Shown piece after piece: positions 63,138 through 64,000 of a stretch of DNA of 64,000 bases. The stretch is from positions 124,001 through 188,000 of the forward strand of contig NZ_JADNRA010000031.1 in assembly GCF_015709525.1 (NCBI RefSeq). The letters are read 5' to 3'. Each line of letters starts with the position of its first letter. Position 1 is the stretch's first letter. The stretch is from Methylocystis sp. L43 (GTDB lineage: Bacteria > Pseudomonadota > Alphaproteobacteria > Rhizobiales > Beijerinckiaceae). The position numbers and the translations under genes were made by a program. The notes beneath the pieces are model-generated. The model was not told the DNA's origin. It was given only the letters and a program-made list of their open reading frames with translations, and searched no databases.

Positions 63138-64000
63138 AGCTCGGCGAATACGCCCCGCTGGGCGAGTCGGGAGAGCGCATAATCCAGCGCCCGGCGCAGC
63201 GGCGCATTGCCTTTTTTCACGGCGATGCCGACGCCCTCGCCGAAATATTTCGGATCGGTGAAGGGGCCATCGCGAAAAACGCAGCAGCCGGCCGCCTCGG
63301 CCCCGTTCAGCCAGTAGGATAGCGCGATCGCGTCGCCGAAAACCGCCTGAACGCGGCCGTTCTTGAGCGCGTTGCGGGCGAGGGCAGGCGTTTCGAACGT
63401 CACCAAGGTCGAGCGCGGATAGAAGGCTTGCAGAAACGCCTCGTGTCGCGAGCCCGCGACCACCGCGATCGGCCGATCGGCGAGAGCGGCGGGAGACGCC
63501 GACGTCAGGGTCGTATCGGCCTGCATGGCGAACCGGCCGGGCGTCAGCATGTAAGGTCCCGAAAAATCGACCTGTTTTCGAGTTTCATCGTTGATCGCGA
63601 GCGAAGCGATGACCGCGTCGCCGCTATTGTCGTTGAGCGAGGGAACGAGCAGATCCCACCGCCGCCGCTGGATCGTGCAGGCGGTGTCGAGTTCGACGCA
63701 GATCGCCCTGGCGAGATCGACGTTGAAGCCGGCGACCTGCCCATCCGAGAGCAGAAAATTGAACGGCGGATAGTCGTCCTCCGTCAGAAAGCGGATCTGG
63801 CGCAGTCCGGAGACGTCCGGCTTTTCCGGCGTGCGGTTGGGGTCCCAAAATGAGGGCGCATTCGCGGCCGGCGGCGTCGACGCGGGGGGCGCCGGCGCGG
63901 GCGGCGCCCCGTCAGCCGCCGCAGCCGCGAAGCTGGACGTCAGGAACAGCACGGCGAGCGCCGCACGGATGGAGGCGAGAAGACGGGGTCGGCGCGGCTG
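63104..64000 (-). CDS. Family 3 extracellular solute-binding protein, 5' end outside window
   Basis: The frame continues to the window edge, so the start lies beyond it; 298 residues are visible. The N-terminus reads as a signal peptide (RLLASIRAALAVLFLTSSFA) followed by an alanine/proline-rich linker. The two-lobe SBP_bac_3 domain shows IRFLTEDDYPPFNFLLSDG, GFNVDLARAICVELD, WDLLVPSLNDNSGDAVIASL, NALKNGRVQAVFGDAIALSYWL and YFGEGVGIAVKKGNAPLRRALD. Such proteins bind amino acids or similar polar solutes for ABC uptake, or act as sensors. No permease or ATPase gene is in view. Confidence 0.88.
   Translation of the reverse strand, partial: QPRRPRLLASIRAALAVLFLTSSFAAAAADGAPPAPAPPASTPPAANAPSFWDPNRTPEKPDVSGLRQIRFLTEDDYPPFNFLLSDGQVAGFNVDLARAICVELDTACTIQRRRWDLLVPSLNDNSGDAVIASLAINDETRKQVDFSGPYMLTPGRFAMQADTTLTSASPAALADRPIAVVAGSRHEAFLQAFYPRSTLVTFETPALARNALKNGRVQAVFGDAIALSYWLNGAEAAGCCVFRDGPFTDPKYFGEGVGIAVKKGNAPLRRALDYALSRLAQRGVFAELYLKYFPVGPF

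Overview
The window is a high-GC alphaproteobacterial chromosome segment, most likely from the Hyphomicrobiales (Rhizobiales). This rests on a 2014-residue coiled-coil membrane protein resembling the Rhizobiales growth-pole-ring proteins (GPR/RgsE), the ispH-thrB-rnhA gene order, an alphaproteobacterial-type gshA, and an OmpL-like beta-barrel porin. A methylotroph/methanotroph family such as Methylocystaceae or Beijerinckiaceae is possible, but no diagnostic gene lies in the window. No rRNA, tRNA, CRISPR array or intact insertion sequence was seen.

Layout. (1) 1-9138: a plus-strand, tightly coupled cluster with the 3' end of a type I polyketide synthase (ER-KR-ACP), a KAS III-like enzyme, a small ORF, a YdjC/HpnK-type deacetylase, an SDR, a family 1 glycosyltransferase and a DevBCA-type ABC exporter. 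The composition parallels cyanobacterial heterocyst glycolipid synthesis and export, and suggests an undescribed envelope glycolipid or polyketide pathway. (2) 9202-17357, minus strand: the complete high-affinity K+ system kdpFABCDE, preceded by two extra micro-ORFs with one membrane span each. (3) 17567-24466: a TetR regulator divergent from an RND efflux operon (lipoprotein outer-membrane factor, adaptor, pump), with a 21-bp palindromic operator overlapping the promoter. (4) 24693-30542, minus strand: a lower-GC envelope island with two GT4 glycosyltransferases, an OmpR-type two-component system and a sulfotransferase-like gene flanked by imperfect direct repeats. (5) 30747-36849: DUF218 protein, ETF-ubiquinone oxidoreductase and an HlyD/ABC-2 exporter with a small membrane protein.

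(6) 36888-44967: housekeeping genes ubiA, rsmE, gshA, a DUF937 protein, ispH, thrB and rnhA, ending in a clear terminator, plus a porin-N-terminus-like miniprotein. (7) 45159-52786: an OmpA-family protein with internal triplication, a membrane helix-hairpin-helix protein, a pentapeptide-repeat protein, a ROK kinase, a hairpin-rich intergenic repeat region, nadK, a [2Fe-2S] ferredoxin-like protein, a CitE-like protein and an exported unknown. (8) 52841-64000: the beta-barrel porin, a Rieske-fused NAD(P)H/FAD reductase, the giant GPR-like polar protein, an Hpt protein and a partial family 3 solute-binding protein.

Starts were re-evaluated where a longer reading frame was open; the reason is given per gene. 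Family names come from motif recognition by eye, not database searches.
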